A stretch of 64,000 nucleotides of DNA from Paenibacillus sp. PCH8 (GTDB lineage: Bacteria > Bacillota > Bacilli > Paenibacillales > Paenibacillaceae): the NCBI RefSeq assembly GCF_002968835.1, contig NZ_PKQK01000009.1:24596-88595 (forward strand), in the 5' to 3' direction. Under the pieces are notes generated by a model. It saw only the letters and a program-made list of their open reading frames with translations. It did not search any database and was not told where the DNA came from. Made by a program: the position numbers and the translations under genes. This document shows positions 8,895 to 18,519 of this stretch, one piece after another; position 1 is the first letter of the stretch; each line of letters begins with the position of its first letter.

Positions 8895-9818
8895 CTAAAA
8901 TAAAGCATTTTCAGAATTGACTTTTTTGACGATTGCGTTGGCAACCAACACCAGTATAAATCCAACCACCGATTGATACAGTCCTGCAGCCGCAGACATT
9001 CCAATATCATTCACCTGCATGAGCGCTCGGTATACATAGGTATCGATCGTTTGTGTCGTGCTGTACAACGCCCCAGCATTCATTGGAACCTGATAGAACA
9101 ACCCAAAATCCGAATTGAATATTCGGCCGATCGACATCAATCCCAAAATGATAATGGTCGGTTTGAGCAGAGGCAACGTAATCATGCGGATCTGCTTCAT
9201 CTTACCCGCACCGTCAATTTTGGCAGCCTCATAGATACTTTTATCAATCCCGGATATGAACGCAATATACACAATAGAGCCATATCCGGCAGTTTTCCAT
9301 AACTGAATGAAGACCAGCAAGTACGGCCAATATTTTGCTTCCGAATACCAGTTGATCTCGGGTATGCCCAGTGGTCGCAAAATGGAAAGATTCACAAAGC
9401 CGCTATCCGCATTCAGGAACGCAAATACCAGGTAGGACAGTACAACCATTGAGATCAGATTCGGTAAAACGAGTCCCGACTGAAACACTTTGGACCATAC
9501 TTTGGTCAGCAGCTCCGACATGAGAATCGCAATCGCAATGGACATAATAGTTCCCAATACAATAAAAGTCACATTATACAACAATGTGTTTCGCGTCATA
9601 ATCCATGCATCACTTGTCTGAAACAAAAACTTGAAATTGTCGAAGCCTACCCAATCACTTCCAAAAATGCCTTTGGCATAGTTCACATCCTTGAAAGCGA
9701 TAAAAATCCCGGCCATCGGCAGGTAGTTGTTAATTAGAAAATATAGCAGCCCCGGGGCAGCCAGAAGCAATAACGGAAGTGTTTTCTTTATTCCTCTGGA
9801 CGTTGTTTTGACAGTCAT
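8895..9818 (-). CDS. carbohydrate ABC transporter permease (LplB type)
   Basis: Second CUT1 permease subunit, with a first membrane segment just after the start and the EAA loop in the second half (YEAAKIDGAGKMKQIRMITLP). ATG 9818 was chosen because AAGGAGG lies 9 nt upstream; a longer open frame to 9965 has no such site and would overlap the binding-protein gene. It is 73 nt behind the binding-protein gene, in the same operon. Confidence 0.88.
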   Translation of the reverse strand: MTVKTTSRGIKKTLPLLLLAAPGLLYFLINNYLPMAGIFIAFKDVNYAKGIFGSDWVGFDNFKFLFQTSDAWIMTRNTLLYNVTFIVLGTIMSIAIAILMSELLTKVWSKVFQSGLVLPNLISMVVLSYLVFAFLNADSGFVNLSILRPLGIPEINWYSEAKYWPYLLVFIQLWKTAGYGSIVYIAFISGIDKSIYEAAKIDGAGKMKQIRMITLPLLKPTIIILGLMSIGRIFNSDFGLFYQVPMNAGALYSTTQTIDTYVYRALMQVNDIGMSAAAGLYQSVVGFILVLVANAIVKKVNSENALF

Positions 9819-9891
9819 GTGCCATTCTCCTCCTTCATGAGGAGCGGGTCCGTCCGTGACATCGCTCCCCATTAAGACGTAATGCAAGCCC

Positions 9892-11433
9892 TTATTTCTG
9901 TTGTTCAGCCATCCACTGATCAAGCTGCTTTTGTTTGCTCGCGATAATATCCTCCGCTCCTGCATCGTTCAGTGCTTGCACAAATTTGAAAATCATCGGA
10001 TCTGGGTCAAGCACCCCCGTTACCAGAGCTGGCAAGTATTGATTAACAACGTTAGTGACTGCACTCATCTGTGTCTTCACTTCACTTGGATCGAAGATGA
10101 AACCAAAATACGGAGATCTTTCCGTATCTTTGTTTTCCTTCAGTTTCAGTTCCACATCGGACCAGTTCACACCCTCAAGCTGATACTGCAATGACTCCGA
10201 GCCAACGATGCCTGTACTCAGCATTGCTGTATAAGGTACCGTGGAAGCATCCAGACCGTCAGGGAATTTCACATGATGCTCATCGACCTTAACGTAATCC
10301 TCCCCTTCAATGCCGTACAGAATGGTGTTAATCAACTCTTGATCTGTATACAAAAGGTTCAGGAACTTGACTGATGCTTCAGGAACTTCTGTTGTACTGG
10401 ACACCATCCAGCTCACCAAATTCACTGCGCTTGTATCGAAATAGTACGGGACCAGCCGTTTCATTTCCAGGTTTTTGCCGGTCTGCGCGCTCAGTGCCTT
10501 GGCTGCTTCCATCCCGCTGTATCCGCCGAGGAAGGAGAACCCCCGTCCCGAAGCAACCGTATCCGAGAAGGCAATCGAGGCTGTGGCCGCATCCTTTTCC
10601 AGAAAACCTTTGTTAAACCACTCTCTCATCCTGTTCGCACCGTTTTTGAACTCATTCGTTTCATAGAAATTGCGGACTTTCCCATCATCGCCCACAACCA
10701 CACCTATGCCTGTTGTATCTGACAGAAAATCAACCTTATACATGCCTTTAAGTGACAACATCAGGTTGGTGTCGCTTGGATTGACATTAATCGGGCCAAA
10801 CGGAATGACTTCCGGATTTTTCGTTTTAACCGCTTCAAAGATAGCTGGCAGGTCATCCAGCGATTGGATATCATCTGCGGAGTAACCTGCCTCCTTGAGC
10901 ATATCGGCATTGTACACAATGTTTGTTGGCAGCGACATCCCTTTATTTACCGGGATACCATATACATGCCCATTCATCGTCGTAGACTTCAGCAGGTTAG
11001 GACCAAAATCCTTCTCTAAAATCTGTGTCAATTCCTTGCCATACTCCGGCAACAATTCCTCAAGCGGATAAACCTGGTTTTTGGAAACATAATTCGTGAA
11101 CTGGCCCAGTGTTGTGAAAATGTCCATTTGTTCACCGCTTTGAAGTGCCAAATTGACCTTCTGTGCGTAATCGGCTGGACCATACAAATTGAAGTCCACT
11201 TCTACACCAATTTTCGGAATGGTGATGGCATTAATCGCATCCTTGACTTTGCTGACGTCATCGGGAATACGGTTAAACGAAGGCATCGCGAAAACTATTT
11301 TCTCTACATTTGCCTGAGTGGACCCATCCCCTGTTGTTGCAGAGGATGATGTATCTGAGCCGCAACCCGCTAACAGAGAGCCGCAAAGGACCAGTGACAG
11401 CATAGAACCCCATAACTTCTTATTTTTGATCAT
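9892..11433 (-). CDS. sugar ABC transporter substrate-binding lipoprotein (LplA-like)
   Basis: 513-residue solute-binding protein. The signal peptide ends in the lipobox LLAGC, so the mature protein is lipid-anchored at the outer face of the membrane. Its large size is typical of the YtcQ/LplA group, which often carries oligosaccharides. The substrate cannot be told from the sequence. It has its own leader (11434-11560) with a direct repeat that may bind the neighbouring response regulator. ATG follows AGGAGG. Confidence 0.88.
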   Translation of the reverse strand: MIKNKKLWGSMLSLVLCGSLLAGCGSDTSSSATTGDGSTQANVEKIVFAMPSFNRIPDDVSKVKDAINAITIPKIGVEVDFNLYGPADYAQKVNLALQSGEQMDIFTTLGQFTNYVSKNQVYPLEELLPEYGKELTQILEKDFGPNLLKSTTMNGHVYGIPVNKGMSLPTNIVYNADMLKEAGYSADDIQSLDDLPAIFEAVKTKNPEVIPFGPINVNPSDTNLMLSLKGMYKVDFLSDTTGIGVVVGDDGKVRNFYETNEFKNGANRMREWFNKGFLEKDAATASIAFSDTVASGRGFSFLGGYSGMEAAKALSAQTGKNLEMKRLVPYYFDTSAVNLVSWMVSSTTEVPEASVKFLNLLYTDQELINTILYGIEGEDYVKVDEHHVKFPDGLDASTVPYTAMLSTGIVGSESLQYQLEGVNWSDVELKLKENKDTERSPYFGFIFDPSEVKTQMSAVTNVVNQYLPALVTGVLDPDPMIFKFVQALNDAGAEDIIASKQKQLDQWMAEQQK

Positions 11434-11497
11434 CTCGTATATGACCTCCTGTTATCTTGTATTCGCTTTCAGTTTATCTGATTAAACCTGCTATCGC

Positions 11498-11532
11498 TTC
11501 AACAAAAACGGACTGTTTTTTCATAAAGACGG
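11498..11532 (-). promoter_or_regulatory. direct repeat, possible response-regulator site
   Basis: On the minus strand CCGTCTTTATGAA (11532-11520) and CCGTTTTTGTTGAA (11511-11498) repeat with a 21-bp period, two helical turns. Tandem sites like this are typical for AraC-type response regulators. It lies 65-99 bp ahead of the binding-protein start. A weak TTGAAG/AGATAA promoter overlaps its downstream end. Confidence 0.4.
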
Positions 11533-11561
11533 AATGAACCATACTTGGCCCCATGCAACGC

Positions 11562-11590
11562 AAAAACCCTGCTCCTGATGGAGCAGGGTT
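11562..11590 (-). terminator. intrinsic terminator after the two-component system genes
   Basis: AACCCTGCTCC and GGAGCAGGGTT form an 11-bp stem with loop TGAT, followed on the minus strand by TTTTTG. It separates the regulator genes from the ABC operon. Confidence 0.85.
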
Positions 11591-11630
11591 AATCACTATT
11601 TGGGCCAGATACCATGCATTGCAGGGCTGG

Positions 11631-12869
11631 CTACGATCGTAACGAGCTATATTTGGCCCGATATGCGTTTGGCGTTTCTCCCGCCAGCTTTTTGAACACA
11701 GTGGAGAAATAAGAAATCGTATCATATCCGGTCTCTATAGCAACCTGTCCAATGCTCATCCGACTTTCAATAAGCATACGCTTCGCCGCCTCAATTCGAT
11801 ATTGATTCAAATATTCCTTCATGGTCAACCCTGATTCTTGCTTAAACACTTTGGCCAGATAATCAGGGGTCAGAAATACGCTGGCAGCTACATCCTCACG
11901 ATTGAGATCCTTATCGTAATTGTCGTGTATGTAACGTTTCGCCTTGTCCACTATTCCCTCGGAGCGCAGTGTTTCCTTGATCGTTTCAATCGTTCGTTCG
12001 GTGATCAGATGGGCCCACTTCATAAAATCAAAAATACTGTTCTCTGACTTTTGAAACAACTGCTGTGCAAGGGAATCTCTGAAAAGCTGGTGAGCTTGTA
12101 CATTTTTTTTGGCTAGTATGGCATACACAACCTGAAGGAAATCTTCACGAATGGAATGCAGCATTTCTGCATCCAGTTGGTTTTTATGTGCCAACTGCTC
12201 AAGGTCCTTTTTCAGCCGATTGACAATCTGTGCCTTCTCCCGTTCTACAAAAAGGCTTGTATATAGCTGAATGTCCAGGTCAAATTTTTCCCTTTCCCCA
12301 TTTTTGAATGAGGTGTGCTGCCGGTGTACTTTGCCCCTGAACATAATATTCGATTCATCCAGACGCTCCAAATCCGCTTTCACCTGTGCAAGTTCAGTGA
12401 TGGGCTTCGGCTCACTAATATAACCTGTGGCAATACATTTCAAATATTGGTTCATCAGTTGAGTCAGATGTCTGCTTCGTTCTTCAAGCTGAGCCTGACT
12501 TACATCGTTCTCGTCCAAAATAACAGAAACATAAAGCATGTTATTTTTTTGGTAGGATACCACCCTGTCATAATTAAGACTTCTTAATATAATCTCGGAG
12601 CTAAGGTTAGAAAATGCATAACGAAAAGTGCTTTCATTCCATCGCTCGTCGATCTCCGACAGATATACACTCACGAGAAGCATCGCGTAAGACTGCTCCA
12701 CATCAATGGTTAAATCCCGTTTTTGAATCTCTCCCTGAATCAGATCCAGTCGCGGTGATATCATCTTCGTCAGGATATCGGTCCAGAAGCTTGCTTCAAC
12801 CAGCCCTTTATTTTTCAGCCAGCTCAACCCAAACTTACTATACTCCCCAAGCTGCTTTCTCCATTTCAA
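11631..12869 (-). CDS. AraC-type DNA-binding half of a split YesN-like response regulator
   Basis: 412 residues. The last ~100 form a double helix-turn-helix of the AraC family (DVAASVFLTPDYLAKVFKQ and a closing GYDTISYFSTVFKKLAGETPNAYR). The long middle is the linker seen in YesN-type regulators. It begins at TTG 12869, and its stop-start overlap with the receiver gene is TTGA. The receiver domain that normally heads this protein lies in the frame just upstream. A seventh G in the G-run (12870-12875) would fuse the two into a normal protein of about 535 residues. Confidence 0.85.
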   Translation of the reverse strand: MKWRKQLGEYSKFGLSWLKNKGLVEASFWTDILTKMISPRLDLIQGEIQKRDLTIDVEQSYAMLLVSVYLSEIDERWNESTFRYAFSNLSSEIILRSLNYDRVVSYQKNNMLYVSVILDENDVSQAQLEERSRHLTQLMNQYLKCIATGYISEPKPITELAQVKADLERLDESNIMFRGKVHRQHTSFKNGEREKFDLDIQLYTSLFVEREKAQIVNRLKKDLEQLAHKNQLDAEMLHSIREDFLQVVYAILAKKNVQAHQLFRDSLAQQLFQKSENSIFDFMKWAHLITERTIETIKETLRSEGIVDKAKRYIHDNYDKDLNREDVAASVFLTPDYLAKVFKQESGLTMKEYLNQYRIEAAKRMLIESRMSIGQVAIETGYDTISYFSTVFKKLAGETPNAYRAKYSSLRS

Positions 12870-13231
12870 CCCCCCACCGCTTTCAGCAGTGCTGCCTCAA
12901 GCTTCTCCGGGTTCAGAGGTTTGAGCAAATACGAGTCCGCATTATAAGAGATCGCGGTTGAAGCAAAATCAAAGCTTTCATGACATGTAAAAAAAATAAA
13001 GGCACAATCATGTCCCTGCTCTCTGACCCACTGAATCATCTCGATGCCGGAACCTCGCGGCATCTCAATATCGCAAATGATCAGGTCAGGCACTCCCGCC
13101 GCAAATAACAACTGGGCATCCTGAACGCAGTGCGCCCTGGATACTTCCGAAAAACCGTATTCTCCCCAGGAAATGATGTCGGTCAACACTTCAACCGTAG
13201 GAACATCGTCATCAATAAGCATGCAATGCAT
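12866..13231 (-). CDS. receiver domain half of the split YesN-like response regulator
   Basis: About 121 residues forming a complete CheY-like receiver: acidic pocket DDD near residues 8-10, phospho-acceptor Asp near 55 (CDIEMP), Thr near 83, Lys near 105 (LLKPL). It ends at AVGG followed by TGA, right at a run of six G. It sits 13 nt behind the kinase gene, its likely partner. ATG 13231 follows GGGGAG; GTG 13234 just ahead is an alternative. As a lone receiver it would have no output domain. Confidence 0.82.
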   Translation of the reverse strand: MHCMLIDDDVPTVEVLTDIISWGEYGFSEVSRAHCVQDAQLLFAAGVPDLIICDIEMPRGSGIEMIQWVREQGHDCAFIFFTCHESFDFASTAISYNADSYLLKPLNPEKLEAALLKAVGG

Positions 13232-13247
13232 CACGCTCTCCCCTTCT

Positions 13248-15002
13248 TTATCCTGTTGTATTCTGAGACTCGTTAGGGATGGGCAGCCAAACTTCTATTT
13301 TGGCTCCAGAAGACTCGGCATTGGACAAGGTTAACAAGGCATCCTGTTTGTACAGTAATTTCAGTGTTTTGTATATTGTCGCGATCCCTATTTGCTCCCC
13401 ATCTTCTCGCTCTAAATCCCCGGATTCGAAACGTTCCAGCCAACTCTCTGGAAATCCTTCTCCATTGTCTTCAATAACCAATTGGACATAGGACTGCTGA
13501 CCGAGGGTCTCCACATTCGCCCGGATGAAGATAGATAATAACTCGCCATAAGTCAAAGCGTATTTGAACATATTCTCGACAAACGTCTGGATTAACAACT
13601 GAGGAATACGAACAGGGCCCGCAGTCGGCTCAATGTCCGTCATATAAAAAATTTGATCCGGATAACGAATTTCTTGCATTCGGATGTAATTTTCCACATG
13701 CCTCATCTCTTCATCAATGGAAACAAGTGTCAGTTCGGGCTTAAACATGTACCTTAGATGTCGTGAGAGCATTTGAATCATTTGTCGAATCTCTTCATTC
13801 CGGTTATGGTACGTCAAACTTGAGATGGTCGAAATCGCGTTCAGATAGAAGTGAGGACGAATTTGCATTTGCAATACTTTGAGTTCAGCCCGACTCTTTT
13901 CTATTTTTTCTTCATAGGATTGAATTTTGAGATGGGTGATCTCATGCACCATGGACTGAAATGAGTGGAATAATTTCATGAATTCAAACGAATAATTCCC
14001 CTTGGCTTCTGGAAAGGGCAACTGCCCTTTCTCCACCTCTTTCGCGGCTCGGACCAATTCGAGAATGGGACGCAATATGTTGCGGGCGAGAAATCGAAGC
14101 ACCAGTGGAACGGCAATCAGGGAAATGCCGCCCAAACTAATAATCAACCACTGAATAAGCTTTAAGCCAGAGAACATGCTTTGCTTGGTAACCACATTGG
14201 TCATCTGTCCAAATTCCTCAATAGACTTCGTTACGAACAGATATCGCTTATCCGACTGCTCAGCTTCATCTATCCTGTTGCCCTTGCCCCACAGCTCCCC
14301 AGCCACCGTGGCAGCAAGGATATGTCCATCCTGTGCACTTAGTACAAACTGACTTGCGGGGTCAGCCTCCCGGCTGGTCAAAGACAACAAGCTATCCGCT
14401 TTTACAAACGTGCCGAAGCTGACTGCCCCATAGGTGATGTGTTTGAACAAATAAAATGTTCCCTCCACGTTGAGAACACTCCACTCTCCTCGTTTCCCAG
14501 CATGAGTCTGCATCACCTTCCAGTCCTCTTGCTTCAGAAAATCGGACAAAGCCATCTTCTCTGAGGATTGAACACGTTTACCAAATTGGGTGAGAATCCT
14601 GTCTCCCCTAAGAATCTGAATAAACATCCCGTCACTTGCATAGTTGTTGTTCATCTTGGACTTCAGTGCGTTCATAAGATGTATTTCCTTAAAGTAATCT
14701 CCCCCATCGACCGAATGAACATAATCGCTAGCGTACCTACTGGCATAATCACTCGCATCATCCGCATTATTTTCGAAAACTTCGATCAGATCTTTGGCAT
14801 AGATATCCAAACTGTTATGAATCGTCTCCGCATAAATCGCCAACGTGTGATCCGAGTTGCTAACGATATGATTCTGAACAACCTGTAGAGAATATATATT
14901 GCTCAAGAGAAGAGCCGCAAAAAGGATGACCAAAATGACCATAATTTGGGTGTATAGTCTGAAAACAATGCTGTTTGTTCTAAATGGATGTCTCCCTTTC
15001 AT
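13248..15002 (-). CDS. sensor histidine kinase, YesM family
   Basis: 584-residue membrane kinase. Membrane segments lie near residues 17-38 and 282-303, with an extracellular sensing domain of about 240 residues between them. A HAMP-like region follows, then the His_kinase domain with phospho-accepting His near 384 (RPHFYLNAIS) and an ATPase domain with N-box ENMFKYA and G-box EDNGEGF. It probably signals to the split regulator directly downstream and controls the ABC importer genes after it. ATG follows AAGAGGG. Confidence 0.9.
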   Translation of the reverse strand: MKGRHPFRTNSIVFRLYTQIMVILVILFAALLLSNIYSLQVVQNHIVSNSDHTLAIYAETIHNSLDIYAKDLIEVFENNADDASDYASRYASDYVHSVDGGDYFKEIHLMNALKSKMNNNYASDGMFIQILRGDRILTQFGKRVQSSEKMALSDFLKQEDWKVMQTHAGKRGEWSVLNVEGTFYLFKHITYGAVSFGTFVKADSLLSLTSREADPASQFVLSAQDGHILAATVAGELWGKGNRIDEAEQSDKRYLFVTKSIEEFGQMTNVVTKQSMFSGLKLIQWLIISLGGISLIAVPLVLRFLARNILRPILELVRAAKEVEKGQLPFPEAKGNYSFEFMKLFHSFQSMVHEITHLKIQSYEEKIEKSRAELKVLQMQIRPHFYLNAISTISSLTYHNRNEEIRQMIQMLSRHLRYMFKPELTLVSIDEEMRHVENYIRMQEIRYPDQIFYMTDIEPTAGPVRIPQLLIQTFVENMFKYALTYGELLSIFIRANVETLGQQSYVQLVIEDNGEGFPESWLERFESGDLEREDGEQIGIATIYKTLKLLYKQDALLTLSNAESSGAKIEVWLPIPNESQNTTG

Positions 15003-15051
15003 GCTGTACCCTCTTCTCTTATCTTAATGCCTCGCCCCCATAATCTACATA

Positions 15052-15089
15052 GCCCCTGAATAGACGCAATACATGCGACTATCAGGGGC
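15052..15089. terminator. hairpin between esterase and kinase genes, weak terminator
   Basis: GCCCCTGA...TAG...CGC pairs with GCG...CTA...TCAGGGGC. There is no good T-run on either side, so termination is likely only partial. It lies just past the 15110 stop of the sugar operon. Confidence 0.45.
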
Positions 15090-15109
15090 AAATGTATAAG
15101 GACTTGAAT

Positions 15110-15934
15110 TTATTCAGCAGGCTTGTTATCCTCTCCTGCCCATTCCAAGGCTAGAACAATATAGTCATTCCAAAAATCCCAGTTGTGAACCCCGGCACTC
15201 TCAATGTAGGTCAGGCTGACATTCTCCTGATGAAGGAAATCTCGAAACCGTTGATTGACATCCAGTAAAAAGTCTTCTGTCCCACATGCCATATAAATAT
15301 CTGGTATTGACGTGTTTGCTTCCTTCAAGCGCATCACAAGCGCTTCGGGATCTTTATCACTACCTGTAAGCTGATCCAAATCGCCAAACACGCGCTTGAA
15401 GTATTGGTAGTTGGCAACCCCGTCACTATAACCAGGTTCTGCATTTGCAATTTTATAAGGAAGTATAGCTGAGGACAAAGCGATAATTTTGCCAAAATGC
15501 TCCGCATACTTCAGACCGTTCCGAATAGCTCCATATCCTCCCATGGATAAGCCACCGATATACGTATCCTCTCGTTTGGTTGATAGGGGAAACAGACTGC
15601 GTGTGAATTCGACCAATTCCTGGCCAACATACTCTCCATGCAAATCCCCCTTATCCTCGTCATCCACGTAAAAATGATTTTCCCCAGCGGGCATAAATAC
15701 CGCAATCCGGTATCTGTCCGAAAGCTCACGAATACGTGTATAACTAATCCAATCTGTATTACTGCCTGAATATCCGTTGAGCAGATAAAGCGACTTCAGC
15801 GGCTCACGATTTGCCCCTGGGTCAGCTTGTCCCGGAATTACTGGAGCATCCACCGGCAGCAGTGCACTAAATGTAACCTCTCTACGCATCGATTTTGAAA
15901 AAAAGTTGACTTGAATCATAGCCATGATGTTCAC
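15110..15934 (-). CDS. alpha/beta hydrolase, putative esterase (EstA/esterase D type)
   Basis: 274-residue serine esterase with no signal peptide. The nucleophile elbow is GLSMGG (Ser near 130), the acid is probably the Asp in GTEDFLLD and the His is in VHNWDFW. This group includes tributyrin and acetylated-sugar esterases. It is the last gene of the LacI-linked operon, 18 nt behind the phosphorylase gene. The start is GTG 15934 (GGAGG 4 nt upstream) or ATG 15925. It is the third esterase-like gene of the locus. Confidence 0.82.
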   Translation of the reverse strand: MNIMAMIQVNFFSKSMRREVTFSALLPVDAPVIPGQADPGANREPLKSLYLLNGYSGSNTDWISYTRIRELSDRYRIAVFMPAGENHFYVDDEDKGDLHGEYVGQELVEFTRSLFPLSTKREDTYIGGLSMGGYGAIRNGLKYAEHFGKIIALSSAILPYKIANAEPGYSDGVANYQYFKRVFGDLDQLTGSDKDPEALVMRLKEANTSIPDIYMACGTEDFLLDVNQRFRDFLHQENVSLTYIESAGVHNWDFWNDYIVLALEWAGEDNKPAE

Positions 15935-15952
15935 ATCTCCTCCGATTTGAAG

Positions 15953-17422
15953 TTAAATCACATACTGTTCCTCTTGCCCTTGTTCGTTCACATAATGTAC
16001 AGCTGAATGATAACTTTGGAAATCTACCGTTAAGGTGCACCTCTGATTGCCCAGACTCCATTGGAGAAGTATTACGTCATCTGCCGAATCCAGCACGCTG
16101 AATTCTCCCTGGAATGCAGGATAGGTATTCCGAAACCGGATAAGCCCCATAAGCCGTTGGACTACCTTTTTCTCCAGCGCCTGTTCCAATTCCTCCATCG
16201 TGTAATTATGACGGTTAATTTCTCTTCCTTCGCCCGTTAGTTGAACACTCTCGCTGTCATTCTTTCCGGCAAGCAGTCCCACATAATAGACCTGAGGGAT
16301 GCCTGGTGTGAAAAATTGAATAGCTCTCGCTGCCAAATAGGCGTCATCATCATGATCAAGCGCACTGTAATAGGTGCAGCGAATTTGATGTACATCGAAG
16401 CCATCCTCCGCCTTATGCTCCTCTGATAGGATCAGACTCAAATTCGCGCCTCTCTCCAGACAGACATCAACGATTTTTCTTGCGTCTGTTGTATCGATCA
16501 GATCATCCAAATCTGGTTTGACCGGAATACCGTCATGACAATCCAGCATCGTGAACTGCTTGGCGGGTCTCTCCTTCAAATAAAGGCACAGCTCTGTACC
16601 GGATCGATTAATCAATGCCTCAAGCACACGATAAGGCAGAATAAAATCATAAATCCAGCAGCCGTACTCTGCCAGCTTGTATTGCGTGGAATAATGGGCA
16701 TGAACCTCTGGCAGCAACACAAGGTCCAACGAATCCGCCAGTTCCTTGACCCAATCCATGAATAAGTAGATATCCGGCTCCACAAAAAAGCAGCTTGTTC
16801 CAAGCTTTTTGATGACATAGCCCACTGCATCCAGCCTTACCATTTTGACGTTTTGCTGTTTGAAATTTTCAAAGAAAGACCGGAGCAGCTGCTTCGTCAG
16901 TTCCGAACGCACATCCAGATCAATCTGCTCAGAAGGGTCTGTTTTGCCAAACGTGGTCCATACCCTTTCTTCTTCTCCACTCTCCTCAATTTGAAAGCTG
17001 GAATAGGGCTTGGGACGTCGCAGAAACATTTTGTCGATATCTGCTTGTACTGGCTCTCCGTCAGTCCATAGCTTATCCAATGTCATAAATAAATCGGCAT
17101 ATTCAGATGAACGTCCCTTACGAAGAAAATCTTGAAAATAAGGGGATTGCTGCGAAATATGGTTCACCATCAGATCGACCAATACGTCAAAATGTTCACC
17201 GATAGAGCGTATATCTTCCCATGACCCCAACGCAGGATCAATCTCCAAATACGTGAGCGGAGCAAATCCGCGATCCCCTGAAGACGGGAACGGTGGCAAA
17301 ATATGAACCCCACCTGTGAAAATATCTGAAAAATGAGTATGAAGCACTTCATTCAAAGCCTTCAAATTGCCTCCCATAGAATCGGGGTATGTGATTAACT
17401 GGACTTGATTTTTCAACTTCAT
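15953..17422 (-). CDS. sucrose-phosphorylase-like GH13 enzyme
   Basis: 489 residues, close to the usual length of sucrose phosphorylases. Catalytic residues line up with that group: nucleophile Asp 198 (VRLDAVGY), acid/base Glu 239 (LPEVHAH) and Asp 297 (LDCHDG). The N-terminal KNQVQLITYPD...GGVHILPPFP block is typical of the family, which splits sucrose with phosphate into glucose 1-phosphate and fructose. Relatives act on sucrose 6'-phosphate, glucosylglycerol or glucosylglycerate, so the acceptor is not certain. A fructokinase-like kinase precedes it by 11 nt, which supports a fructose-releasing substrate. Confidence 0.87.
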   Translation of the reverse strand: MKLKNQVQLITYPDSMGGNLKALNEVLHTHFSDIFTGGVHILPPFPSSGDRGFAPLTYLEIDPALGSWEDIRSIGEHFDVLVDLMVNHISQQSPYFQDFLRKGRSSEYADLFMTLDKLWTDGEPVQADIDKMFLRRPKPYSSFQIEESGEEERVWTTFGKTDPSEQIDLDVRSELTKQLLRSFFENFKQQNVKMVRLDAVGYVIKKLGTSCFFVEPDIYLFMDWVKELADSLDLVLLPEVHAHYSTQYKLAEYGCWIYDFILPYRVLEALINRSGTELCLYLKERPAKQFTMLDCHDGIPVKPDLDDLIDTTDARKIVDVCLERGANLSLILSEEHKAEDGFDVHQIRCTYYSALDHDDDAYLAARAIQFFTPGIPQVYYVGLLAGKNDSESVQLTGEGREINRHNYTMEELEQALEKKVVQRLMGLIRFRNTYPAFQGEFSVLDSADDVILLQWSLGNQRCTLTVDFQSYHSAVHYVNEQGQEEQYVI

Positions 17423-17433
17423 TCCGGAGCCTC

Positions 17434-18390
17434 CTATAAACCGAACTGTTCTTTAATGAATTCAAGTCTTGGCAACTCTACGACAGCACCACGATATCTC
17501 AATTTGTAGGCACTGACGGCAAATCCGAGATTCAAAGCTTTCCTGACCGTGTATCCCTGCACCAAAGCCGTGTAGAACCCGGACCAAAAAGCGTCTCCTG
17601 CCCCTGTTGTATCCACAATATCTGTAGCGTAAGATTCGAAAGAAATGGTTTCTCTGCCGTTACATACTAGTGCCCCGTCTTTCCCTAATGTCATGATTAC
17701 CATCTTCGCACCTAGCTCCAAAAATCGCTCCATTTGTCGCTCGGGAGCAGCCTTCCCGAATAATCGCTCTGCGTCATCCTCCGATGGCTTGATTACATCA
17801 ACCTGCGAGATCATGGATTTGACAACCTCCATACCATCCTCTCCCCGCGGCCAGATCATCCGATGATAGTTGGGATCGAATCCAATAAGTACACCATGGC
17901 TTTTGGCTTCTGTAATGACCCTTTCTACCGTATGGCGGGCGGGAACTCTCGAGATCGGCCAGCAGGAAAAATGAACGATCTTCGAATTGTGCAGCGCGTG
18001 CTCCATCGAGGCAGTGAAGCTCAGGTGATAATCTGCGCCACGGTAAAAGATCGGAACGGGTGAGTTCCGGCTTTGGGTAAGAACGACCAGACTTGTGGAT
18101 TCATCAACTCGCTGAATGTGGTTCGTATCCATGCCTGCCTTCTGCAGATGATTCATTAAGAACGTGCCTAGGCCGTCCTCTCCGACCGCCGAAGCAATCT
18201 TGGACTGTATTCCCAGATTACTTACATTCAGAGCGATATTGGAAGGCGCCCCTCCAAAAAAACGGGTGTAACCATCGCATCCGATATGTTCATCATATTC
18301 ATTCGATATTAGATCTACAAGCAGTTCACCAACTGTTAGCAAATCATTAGATCTATCTGCAAAATTCAAGCTTTTATCCAGTTCTAACAT
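17434..18390 (-). CDS. PfkB family sugar kinase, fructokinase-like
   Basis: Ribokinase-fold kinase. It shows the N-terminal FGGAPSNIALN motif common in fructokinases and the C-terminal TTGAGDAF motif with the catalytic Asp. It probably phosphorylates fructose released by the neighbouring phosphorylase; 2-keto-3-deoxygluconate kinase or IolC-like activity is the alternative. ATG 18390 was chosen because AAGGGGG lies 6 nt upstream. A 129-bp gap to the previous gene may hold an internal promoter, but I see no convincing one. Confidence 0.83.
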   Translation of the reverse strand: MLELDKSLNFADRSNDLLTVGELLVDLISNEYDEHIGCDGYTRFFGGAPSNIALNVSNLGIQSKIASAVGEDGLGTFLMNHLQKAGMDTNHIQRVDESTSLVVLTQSRNSPVPIFYRGADYHLSFTASMEHALHNSKIVHFSCWPISRVPARHTVERVITEAKSHGVLIGFDPNYHRMIWPRGEDGMEVVKSMISQVDVIKPSEDDAERLFGKAAPERQMERFLELGAKMVIMTLGKDGALVCNGRETISFESYATDIVDTTGAGDAFWSGFYTALVQGYTVRKALNLGFAVSAYKLRYRGAVVELPRLEFIKEQFGL

Positions 18391-18519
18391 CGTCTTCCCC
18401 CTTGAATTGCGCTTGTATTTCCACATTAGAATTGTAATTAAACCTATTGTATTTCCGTTCCTATGCAGAAACTTTAATTAAATCGTTCTGTTTTATCAAA
18501 AAACAGGCTTTCTCTCCTC

